5,353 nt of DNA from Akkermansiaceae bacterium (GTDB lineage: Bacteria > Verrucomicrobiota > Verrucomicrobiia > Verrucomicrobiales > Akkermansiaceae), in assembly GCA_025457805.1 (NCBI GenBank), contig JALOTR010000257.1, forward strand, positions 1-5,353. The letters are read 5' to 3'. The notes under the pieces were generated by a model that saw only the letters and a list, made by a program, of their open reading frames with translations, was not told the origin of the DNA and made no database searches. The position numbers and the translations under genes are program-made. Below are positions 1 to 4,995 of this stretch, in pieces; the stretch's first letter is position 1, and every line of letters begins with the position of its first letter.

Positions 1-1
1 G

Positions 2-136
2 AATGATTTGTTTGAGCGTTGTCGCGATCGCTTCGGAGCGAAGCGCAAGAGCGGTGCGCGGAAGATGCGAGGGCGGGCAGGGGCTGCGGCGGATCTGATC
101 TGGACCGCGCGGGACTTGCGGAAGGGAATCCAGTAG
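2..136 (+). CDS. C-terminal end of a probable REP-associated (Y1/IS200-like) transposase, partial at left edge
   Basis: The frame starting at base 2 is open from the window edge to a TAG at 134-136 and gives 44 residues, beginning NDLFERCRDRFGAKRKSGAR and ending in WTARDLRKGIQ. The pattern 'FERxRxxFGxKRKxGARKxRG' followed by a Trp and 'RDLR' reads like a natural basic protein tail. From memory it resembles the C-termini of REP-associated tyrosine transposases (RAYT, Y1 transposase superfamily) of Verrucomicrobia and Planctomycetes. Those proteins nick single-stranded DNA at palindromic REP elements. The catalytic HUH motif and tyrosine would lie upstream, outside the window, so the family cannot be confirmed here. 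Short inverted repeats begin at the stop codon, which fits a transposase of this class. I am fairly sure that it is coding and much less sure of the family. Confidence 0.5.
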   Translation, partial: NDLFERCRDRFGAKRKSGARKMRGRAGAAADLIWTARDLRKGIQ

Positions 137-153
137 AATCCGCAATCCGCAAG
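115..153. repeat. Inverted repeat overlapping the stop of the left-edge gene
   Basis: CTTGCGGA at 115-122 is the exact reverse complement of TCCGCAAG at 146-153, with 23 bases between the arms. The right arm belongs to a tandem pair of ATCCGCAA words (138-145 and 145-152, sharing one base). A third complementary arm, TTGCGGAT, lies at 203-210, so alternative foldings are possible. No T-run follows, so it is not a classic intrinsic terminator. It could be a REP-like palindrome belonging to the upstream transposase, or a Rho-independent structure of low strength. Confidence 0.45.
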
Positions 154-218
154 CAAAAGGGATCTCAAGGCGTCTCTGACTCATCTGGTAAGAATCTGAT
201 GGTTGCGGATCTTTGACT

Positions 219-233
219 CATTGTTCGACAATG
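219..233. repeat. Short perfect hairpin, 6-bp stem
   Basis: CATTGT (219-224) and ACAATG (228-233) are exact reverse complements around a TCG loop. It lies ten bases before a second small hairpin (244-261). Both lie downstream of the left-edge transposase-like gene. A 6-bp dyad can arise by chance in a few hundred bases, so only the closeness of the two makes it notable. Confidence 0.35.
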
Positions 234-243
234 GAGCAGATCA

Positions 244-261
244 AGTGGCCGGAATGCCACT
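244..261. repeat. Short perfect hairpin, GC-containing 6-bp stem
   Basis: AGTGGC (244-249) pairs exactly with GCCACT (256-261) around the six-base loop CGGAAT. There is no following T-run on either strand, so a terminator call is not justified. Together with the hairpin at 219-233 it may be part of a degenerate palindromic repeat cluster. Confidence 0.4.
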
Positions 262-494
262 GCGAATTCTCTATCCATCATTCACCCAATTCCGCAGCAA
301 GGGTTGCAACTATTGGCTTCTCATGAAATGGGTTTGGCGTTCGAGGTGGGCTTCTAATGCCAAGAAAAATGATATGTGAACCGGATTTAGGGTCAGTCGA
401 GAGGCAAACGAAAAAACAGCAAGCGCGGAACTGATAAAATGTGTCTTTTATAATCAAATCTTCGAAATTTTCGGAGGGAGATTGGGATAGGGCT

Positions 495-1262
495 TCATGC
501 TTCAAGGCTTGGGACGGGGGCTTTGGAGCGGTGTTCGGAGCGGTATTGGCTGGCGGTTTGATCCATGTGTCGGCGGAACTGGCGGGCGAAGTCCGAGTGA
601 TCGTAGAATCCGCATTCGAGAGCGATGGTGGTGAGTGGTTGATTGGTGCGTGCAAGAAGTTCGCACGCGGCGATGAGGCGCATGCGGATGAGATAGTCGC
701 GCGGGGTCATTTGGAAGGTGGCGCGGAATTTCCGTTCGAATTGGCGCACGGACATCCCGGCCATTTTAGCGAGTGAAGGCAGATCGAGCTTATCGCGGAA
801 GCAGGTTTTCAGGTGATCGGCGACGGTGGCGAGTTCGAGGTAGGGAAGCATGGCTGCGCGTTGGGCCTCGTAGCTGCGAACGGTTCCGCAAAGGCCACAG
901 ACCTTACCTTCGTTGTCGATGAGCGGCAGTTTGTCGGTGATGAACCACTCCGGTTTCCCATCGCGGTTGGGAAACAACTCGATGAGGCCGAGCATGGGTT
1001 TGCCGGTGCTCATGACGCGTTCGTCATCGCGACGGTATTTGGCGGCAAGTTTGGACGGAAAAATCATGCTGTCTGTCAGTCCGGCGATCTGGGTTTCCGA
1101 AGTGAATCCACACCGTTTGACGAAAGCGGGATTTCCCGCCATGAGCCGGCCTTCACGGTCTTTGGCGAAAAAAAGAGTGCCGGGAAGGTGGTCGAAGAGA
1201 TGCCGGAACTGGCCGGGCATGAGGCGGTTCGTCCATTGCTGACGGTGGAAGTCCGGGGTCAT
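495..1262 (-). CDS. PAS-domain AraC-family transcriptional regulator
   Basis: This 255-residue cytoplasmic DNA-binding protein has two parts. Residues about 18-130 form a PAS-like sensor ('FDHLPGTLFFAKDREGRLM', then a beta-strand region ending in 'DNEGKVCGLCGTVRSYE'). Residues about 145-243 form the AraC/XylS domain with two helix-turn-helix units: 'LPSLAKMAGMSVRQFERKF' (161-179), and 'LTTIALECGFYDHSDFARQF' (210-229) with the family-typical G-F-x-D-x-S-x-F pattern. It replaces the usual cupin sensor of AraC with PAS; the ligand is unknown. It is divergent from the oxidoreductase gene at 1378 and separated by 115 bases, the usual arrangement for a local regulator, so control of that gene and possibly of itself is inferred. 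Neither the ATG at 1262 nor the in-frame ATG at 1220 (Met15) has a Shine-Dalgarno site. A TATCAT box lies only about eight bases before 1262, so Met15 could be the real start. Both ATGs precede the PAS core. Confidence 0.9.
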   Translation of the reverse strand: MTPDFHRQQWTNRLMPGQFRHLFDHLPGTLFFAKDREGRLMAGNPAFVKRCGFTSETQIAGLTDSMIFPSKLAAKYRRDDERVMSTGKPMLGLIELFPNRDGKPEWFITDKLPLIDNEGKVCGLCGTVRSYEAQRAAMLPYLELATVADHLKTCFRDKLDLPSLAKMAGMSVRQFERKFRATFQMTPRDYLIRMRLIAACELLARTNQPLTTIALECGFYDHSDFARQFRRHMDQTASQYRSEHRSKAPVPSLEA

Positions 1263-1325
1263 CTGGCGGAATGATACACAAAGCGCCCGTAATCCTACAA
1301 GCGGAAGATTGATCCTTCGTTCATA

Positions 1326-1345
1326 GTGAAAGAAGCTTCATTCAC
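1326..1345. promoter_or_regulatory. Candidate operator: 20-bp near-perfect palindrome
   Basis: The sequence reads GTGAA-A-GAAGCTTC-A-TTCAC. Nine of the ten base-pair positions are symmetrical about 1335/1336; the only exception is the A/A pair at 1331/1340. It ends 32 bases before the oxidoreductase start codon. A dyad of this length and quality just upstream of a regulated-looking gene is typical of an operator for a dimeric regulator. AraC-family proteins more often bind direct repeats, so a second, unlinked repressor is possible. Function is inferred from symmetry and position only. Confidence 0.45.
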
Positions 1346-1374
1346 CGACTGTTTCCTCAATCACGGTTGTTTCC
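1342..1374 (+). promoter_or_regulatory. Imperfect direct repeat, possible AraC-type half-sites
   Basis: TCACCGACTGTTTCC (1342-1356) is echoed by TCACGGTTGTTTCC (1361-1374). The TCAC words are 19 bases apart and the TGTTTCC words 18 bases apart. Tandem half-sites about two helical turns apart suit AraC-family binding, and the first copy overlaps the right arm of the palindrome at 1326-1345. The second copy stops only three bases before the ATG at 1378, so it may lie in the leader rather than upstream of the promoter. This is a suggestion, not a demonstrated site. Confidence 0.3.
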
Positions 1375-1377
1375 CGC

Positions 1378-4300
1378 ATGAAAAAAATCCTTCTTATTCC
1401 CTTGGCGCTGCTTGCTGTGGCGTTCGCATTTTCACAAACCCAGAAATTGCCCCGCCCGGACGCGCGAAGGGTGGAGGTTCTTTTCGTGGGTGCGCCGACT
1501 GCCAACCATCCGGGGCATGATCCGGTGGAGCGTTATCGCATCCTCCGCAAGAGCCTTGGCACGGCTGGAATTGATTTCGCCTATACCGAGGATCTTGCCG
1601 ACCTGCGGCGGGATGTGCTGGACCGCTATGATGCGGTGATGATGTATGCGAACTGGAAGCAAAACGAGGAGATGGATCCGGCGCAGGAAAAGGCCCTGAT
1701 CAGTTATGTCGAGGATGGTGGTGCGTTTCTTCCGATCCATTGTGCGTCCGCATGCTTTGGCAAATCCGACGCGTTCATCAAGCTGGTGGGGGGAAGATTC
1801 AAGTCGCATGGTGACGGCGTTTTCCGCACCACGATCACGGCACCGGATCATCCTGTAATGAAGGGTTTCGAAGGATTCGAGACTTGGGATGAAACTTATG
1901 TACATGATCGCCATGGTGATGACCGGACCATTCTTCAGCGCCGCGAGGAAGAGCCTTGGACCTGGGTTCGCAAGCAAGGCAAGGGCAATGTTTTCTATAC
2001 AGCCTACGGGCATGACATGCGTTGTTGGGGTCAGTCATCATTTCACGAACTCCTCCGCCGGGCCATCCTGTGGAGCGTCGGTGCGGAAGTGCGTGCGAAG
2101 TTGACGGCTTTGAAACTTCCCGAACTCGAAACCGAGGAGGTGCTGCTTCCGGGTTACAAGCTCCGCAAAGCCATAACAAAGGCGCAAAAACCCCTGGCTC
2201 CCGCCGAGTCGATCAAGCTCGCCAACGTGCCTGCGGGATTCGAGCTTTCCCTGTTCGCCAGCGAGCCGGACATCGTCAATCCCATTCATATCGCATGGGA
2301 TCATCGCGGCCGCGCCTTCGTGGTGGAGACGGTGGATTATCCAAACAACCTCCAAGCGGGAAATCTGGGCCACGACCGCATCCGCGTCTGCGAGGACACG
2401 GATGGGGATGGCAAGGCGGACAAGTTCACCTTGTTTGCAGACAAGTTATCCATTCCCACCTCTGCGGTCTTTGCCAATGGTGGCTTGATTTGCACCAATG
2501 GCACCCAGATGCTGTTTCTCAAAGATACCAATGGCGATGATGTGGCGGATGAGCGCAAGGTGCTCTTCGATGGATTCAGCATGGGCGATACCCACGCCGG
2601 TCCTTCCAATCTCCTCTATGCGCCGGACAACTGGATTTATGCCACGGTGGGTTATTCCGGCTTCGACGGCACGGTGGGTGGCGAGAAACACAAGTTCAGC
2701 CAGGGTGTTTTCCGTTTCCGTCCGGATGGCAGCAAGCTGGAGTTCCTTCAAAGCACCACCAACAACACGTGGGGACTGGGTTTCACCTCGGACTTTGATC
2801 TGATGGGTTCCACGGCGAATGCCAACCCGTCGTGGTATTTCACGTTTCCCAAGTCGCTCTATGAATCCGCCGGAATGCAGGCACCGCGCACACCCCGGGC
2901 GGATGACAATCCGAAATTCTTCCCCAGCTCGATGGATATCCGCCAAGTGGATGTGCACGATGGTTATACCTCCGCAGCGGGCCATGGATTCTATACGTCC
3001 ACACGTTTTCCTGAAGAGTGGCGTGAAAAGGTGGCGATGGTGACGGAGCCTACAGGCAAGCTTGTGGGTTTGTTTGAAGTCAGCCGCACCGGTGCCGGAT
3101 ACAAGTCCCGCCATCTTCCCAATACCTTGTTTGACAGCGCGGATGCATGGTCTTCTCCTGTGTTTGCGGAAACTGGGCCTGACGGTTCGATCTGGATCTG
3201 CGATTGGTATAACATCATCATCCAGCACAACCCGACGCCCAAGATGGATTCTGCCGGCATGGATGCCGTGACGGGACGCGGCAATGCCTATGAAACGCCG
3301 CTGCGTGATACGAGTTATGGCCGCATCTATCGCGTTTATCCCAAGAACACCGCGGACGATCGCAAGCCTGATCTGGACATCGCCGATCCCGGCACCTTGA
3401 TTGCCGGGCTGTCCCATGAGAACCTCTTCTGGCGTCTTCAATCCCAGCGCCTGTTGGTGGAAACCAAAGCCATCGGCGCTACGGCCAAATTGAAGGAGCT
3501 GGTCAAAGGAAACAACGCTGCTGCCATGCATGCCTTCGGCGCATTGAGCGGTCTCGGCGCATTGGATACCGATACCGTGGCTACCGGGCTCAAGTCCGAG
3601 CATCGCGGGCTGCGGCGTCAGGCCATTTCCCATCCTCTTGCAGAGCCTTTGTTGGTGGCGAATTTCTCCAAGGATGAAGCCATCTTTGCGGCGGATGCGC
3701 GCGAACTCGCGGAGGTCCTTGCTGCGCTTGCCCGACTTGCGCCTTCGGACGATGTGGGTGCCTTGCTCTATCAGACGATGGTGAAAAACCGTGAGTCCTT
3801 GTTGAAGGATGCCACGCTCAGTGATGCATGGCAGATCGCGGCGAGGCGGCATGCGAAAGGTGTGTTGCTGGGTGGTTCCGAGACCACTGTGGCGACGGCT
3901 CCTCCTCCGCCGAATTTGTTGCCGAATGCCAAATTTGAGGAGGCCGGTCCTGCCGGATGGTCGCTGAGGAATTATGTGGTGGAAGACCGCTCCAAGGTCA
4001 GCATGCAAGTCACACCCGGCGGGCGCAGTGGCAATTGCCTGATGATCCGCGCGGATGCCCGGGCGGACGTTGGCGCTGGTGCCGAGGTGAAAGTGAAACC
4101 CAACACCCGCTATCGCTTCGGCGCCTGGGTCCGGACCGAGAAACTCGAAAAGAAAGGCGGCGAGGGAGCCATGCTCAACATCCATGGCACGGATGCCAAA
4201 ACCAAGTCAATCGCCGGTGACACCGGATGGACGGAGCTGAGCGCCGAGTTTGAAAGCGGTGGCGAAACCAGCGTCCTCATCCACTGCCTCTTCGGTGGCT

Positions 4301-4917
4301 ATGGAGGAGCGACGGGCACGGCATGGTGGGATGATGTTTATCTCCAGGAAGTTTCACCGGGCGATGGCAGCTCCGTGCTTCTTCCCATCGCATCCCACTT
4401 CGGAGCGAATGCTTCGCCGGCGGATGTGCAATCCCTCGCCAATGTGCTTTCTTCGAGAAAAGATGACTTCTCCAAGGAAATTCTTGCCCGCATCCAGACC
4501 AGGCCGGTTGCCGCGAAGCCCGTGGAACGCAAGCACAAGCCGGACCCTGCCATCCATGCGCGCGGCCTTGCTATTTATAACAAAACCTGCATCGCCTGCC
4601 ATGGTCCGGAAGGCAAAGGCGTGCCTGGTGCATTTCCTCCGCTCGATGGTGCTCCCATGCCGGTGGGCGATCCCTCGATTCCCATCCGTATCATCATGCA
4701 TGGTCTCCAAGGTCCCATCGAAGTGCTGGGCCAGAAATACAATGTGCCGATGGCCGCGCTGGGTGAACTCAAAGATGCGGAAATCGCCGATGTCCTGACT
4801 TATGTGCGCCAGTCCTGGACCAACGATGCCTCCGCGGTCGATGAGAAAACGGTGAAACAAGTCCGCGCCAAGTATGCCTCCCGCAAAACGCCTTGGACCA
4901 TCGAGGAGTTGAAATGA
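1378..4917 (+). CDS. Secreted ThuA / PVC-type dehydrogenase / CBM-like / cytochrome c fusion protein
   Basis: This 1179-residue exported protein probably oxidises a sugar-like substrate and passes electrons to a covalent haem. A Sec signal peptide (1-19, 'MKKILLIPLALLAVAFAFS') fixes the ATG at 1378. Residues about 32-236 are ThuA-like (flavodoxin/glutamine-amidotransferase-like fold; 'IHCASAC' at 120-126). Residues about 278-655 match the PVC-type membrane-bound dehydrogenase beta-propeller, related to soluble PQQ sugar dehydrogenases. It has two calcium-loop-like motifs: DTDGDGKAD (340-348) and DTNGDDVAD (383-391). Residues about 665-835 are helical and HEAT-like. A proline linker (PPPP, 842-845) leads to a beta-sandwich at 846-992 ('NLLPNAKFEEAGPAGW' to 'AWWDDVYLQEV') resembling CBM4/9-type carbohydrate-binding modules. 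Residues about 1055-1155 are cytochrome c with CIACH at 1071-1075; M1094 or M1125 could be the distal ligand. Domain names are well supported by sequence character; the substrate and the electron acceptor are unknown. The hydrolase gene follows after 76 bases, probably in the same transcript. Confidence 0.92.
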   Translation: MKKILLIPLALLAVAFAFSQTQKLPRPDARRVEVLFVGAPTANHPGHDPVERYRILRKSLGTAGIDFAYTEDLADLRRDVLDRYDAVMMYANWKQNEEMDPAQEKALISYVEDGGAFLPIHCASACFGKSDAFIKLVGGRFKSHGDGVFRTTITAPDHPVMKGFEGFETWDETYVHDRHGDDRTILQRREEEPWTWVRKQGKGNVFYTAYGHDMRCWGQSSFHELLRRAILWSVGAEVRAKLTALKLPELETEEVLLPGYKLRKAITKAQKPLAPAESIKLANVPAGFELSLFASEPDIVNPIHIAWDHRGRAFVVETVDYPNNLQAGNLGHDRIRVCEDTDGDGKADKFTLFADKLSIPTSAVFANGGLICTNGTQMLFLKDTNGDDVADERKVLFDGFSMGDTHAGPSNLLYAPDNWIYATVGYSGFDGTVGGEKHKFSQGVFRFRPDGSKLEFLQSTTNNTWGLGFTSDFDLMGSTANANPSWYFTFPKSLYESAGMQAPRTPRADDNPKFFPSSMDIRQVDVHDGYTSAAGHGFYTSTRFPEEWREKVAMVTEPTGKLVGLFEVSRTGAGYKSRHLPNTLFDSADAWSSPVFAETGPDGSIWICDWYNIIIQHNPTPKMDSAGMDAVTGRGNAYETPLRDTSYGRIYRVYPKNTADDRKPDLDIADPGTLIAGLSHENLFWRLQSQRLLVETKAIGATAKLKELVKGNNAAAMHAFGALSGLGALDTDTVATGLKSEHRGLRRQAISHPLAEPLLVANFSKDEAIFAADARELAEVLAALARLAPSDDVGALLYQTMVKNRESLLKDATLSDAWQIAARRHAKGVLLGGSETTVATAPPPPNLLPNAKFEEAGPAGWSLRNYVVEDRSKVSMQVTPGGRSGNCLMIRADARADVGAGAEVKVKPNTRYRFGAWVRTEKLEKKGGEGAMLNIHGTDAKTKSIAGDTGWTELSAEFESGGETSVLIHCLFGGYGGATGTAWWDDVYLQEVSPGDGSSVLLPIASHFGANASPADVQSLANVLSSRKDDFSKEILARIQTRPVAAKPVERKHKPDPAIHARGLAIYNKTCIACHGPEGKGVPGAFPPLDGAPMPVGDPSIPIRIIMHGLQGPIEVLGQKYNVPMAALGELKDAEIADVLTYVRQSWTNDASAVDEKTVKQVRAKYASRKTPWTIEELK
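4903..4908 (+). promoter_or_regulatory. Shine-Dalgarno-like GAGGAG inside the end of the oxidoreductase gene
   Basis: GAGGAG lies five bases before the ATG at 4914-4916, a near-ideal spacing. No comparable motif is correctly placed before the two main plus-strand starts (1378 and 4994). It encodes part of the Glu-Glu of the C-terminal 'TIEELK', so it may be a coding coincidence. Its position is what gives the 26-codon frame at 4914 some credibility. Confidence 0.35.
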
Positions 4918-4994
4918 TCCGTTTGAAGGTCCGATTGCAGCGCCAAAAAGAAGCGTTTACCCCGGCAGGGGAATCCGCTTCAATGGCGCTGTGA
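4914..4994 (+). CDS. Possible 26-residue coupling micro-ORF between oxidoreductase and hydrolase genes
   Basis: An ATG at 4914-4916 overlaps the TGA of the oxidoreductase (ATGA, 4914-4917) and opens a frame ending in TGA at 4992-4994. That TGA overlaps the ATG of the hydrolase (TGATG, 4992-4996). The predicted peptide begins MIRLKVRLQRQ and ends in GESASMAL; it is basic at the start and has no recognisable domain. Both overlaps are the classic geometry for termination-reinitiation, and GAGGAG at 4903-4908 is well placed. The frame also runs through the long hairpin at 4934-4995, so a translating ribosome would open it. It could be a coupling or leader ORF, or simply a chance frame across a palindromic element. 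I recognise no homologue. Confidence 0.3.
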   Translation: MIRLKVRLQRQKEAFTPAGESASMAL

Positions 4995-4995
4995 T
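4934..4995 (+). repeat. Long interrupted hairpin filling the oxidoreductase-hydrolase gap
   Basis: Three nested exact stems share one centre. CAGCGCCA (4938-4945) pairs with TGGCGCTG (4984-4991). GAAGCG (4950-4955) pairs with CGCTTC (4976-4981). CCCC (4960-4963) pairs with GGGG (4968-4971) around a GGCA loop. The outer stem can be lengthened to 4934 and 4995 with two G-U wobbles and two A-U pairs, which takes in the first two bases of the hydrolase start codon. Small internal loops (AAAA/AA and TTTA/AATC) separate the stems. There is no T-run, so it is not an ordinary intrinsic terminator. It may act as an RNA structure controlling hydrolase translation or mRNA processing, or be a REP-like palindromic repeat copy. 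Confidence 0.75.

Larger units (their letters stand above)
137..494. other. Non-coding stretch with short repeats; no supported gene
   Basis: No reading frame here has credible protein character. Besides the inverted repeats listed separately, I see GGATCT three times nearby (91-96, 160-165, 207-212). The 8-mer TGACTCAT occurs twice (177-184 and 214-221), each time downstream of a GGATCT. A wobble-containing stem pairs TTGGCGTT (334-341) with AATGCCAA (356-363). The part from about 355 to 475 is visibly richer in A and T than the flanking genes and is where transcription of the minus-strand regulator would be expected to end. A weak AT-rich dyad lies around 433-456 (TGATAAAA with TTTTAT) and a weak one around 461-478, but neither has the GC stem plus T-run of a standard terminator. 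Confidence 0.6.
1263..1377. promoter_or_regulatory. Divergent intergenic control region between regulator and oxidoreductase gene
   Basis: These 115 bases separate the 5' ends of two divergent genes and must hold both promoters unless those lie inside genes. On the minus strand TATCAT (bases 1276 to 1271) matches the -10 consensus at five of six positions. A poor -35 candidate, TTGTAG (1300 to 1295), lies 18 bases upstream of it. For the plus-strand gene I find no convincing sigma-70 box pair. The right half contains the palindrome and the direct repeat listed separately. No Shine-Dalgarno sequence precedes the ATG at 1378: the last bases are a pyrimidine-rich GTTTCCCGC. Confidence 0.6.

Noticed and set aside
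19..216. 65-codon plus-strand frame at the left end
   Set aside because: It overlaps the frame at 2-136, which has more protein-like character. Its own translation is low-complexity and continues through the repeat region.
433..478. Terminator for the minus-strand regulator
   Set aside because: AT-rich partial dyads are present after the stop codon, but no GC-rich stem followed by a T-run could be read on the minus strand, so I did not list it as a terminator.
278..655. 125-codon minus-strand frame overlapping the end of the regulator
   Set aside because: It overlaps the AraC helix-turn-helix coding region in a different frame and has a low-complexity Ser/Pro/Thr-rich composition without motifs.
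813..1274. Plus-strand frames of 153 and 109 codons across the regulator
   Set aside because: They are antisense to the PAS-AraC gene, whose two helix-turn-helix units establish the coding strand.
1309..1337. Sigma-70 promoter for the oxidoreductase gene starting from TTGATC at 1309
   Set aside because: No acceptable -10 box lies 16 to 18 bases downstream: the expected position falls on GAAGCT inside the palindrome.
2446..4185. 579-codon open frame on the minus strand
   Set aside because: It lies wholly antisense to the oxidoreductase gene, whose domains and motifs are unmistakable. Its translation is rich in His, Arg, Gly and Ile without domain character, as expected of a shadow frame in GC-rich coding DNA.
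4934..4995. Intrinsic terminator or integron attC site
   Set aside because: The hairpin is strong but has no following T-run, and it ends inside the next gene's start codon, so a standard terminator is unlikely. The outer arms lack the GTTRRRY/RYYYAAC core sites that define attC.
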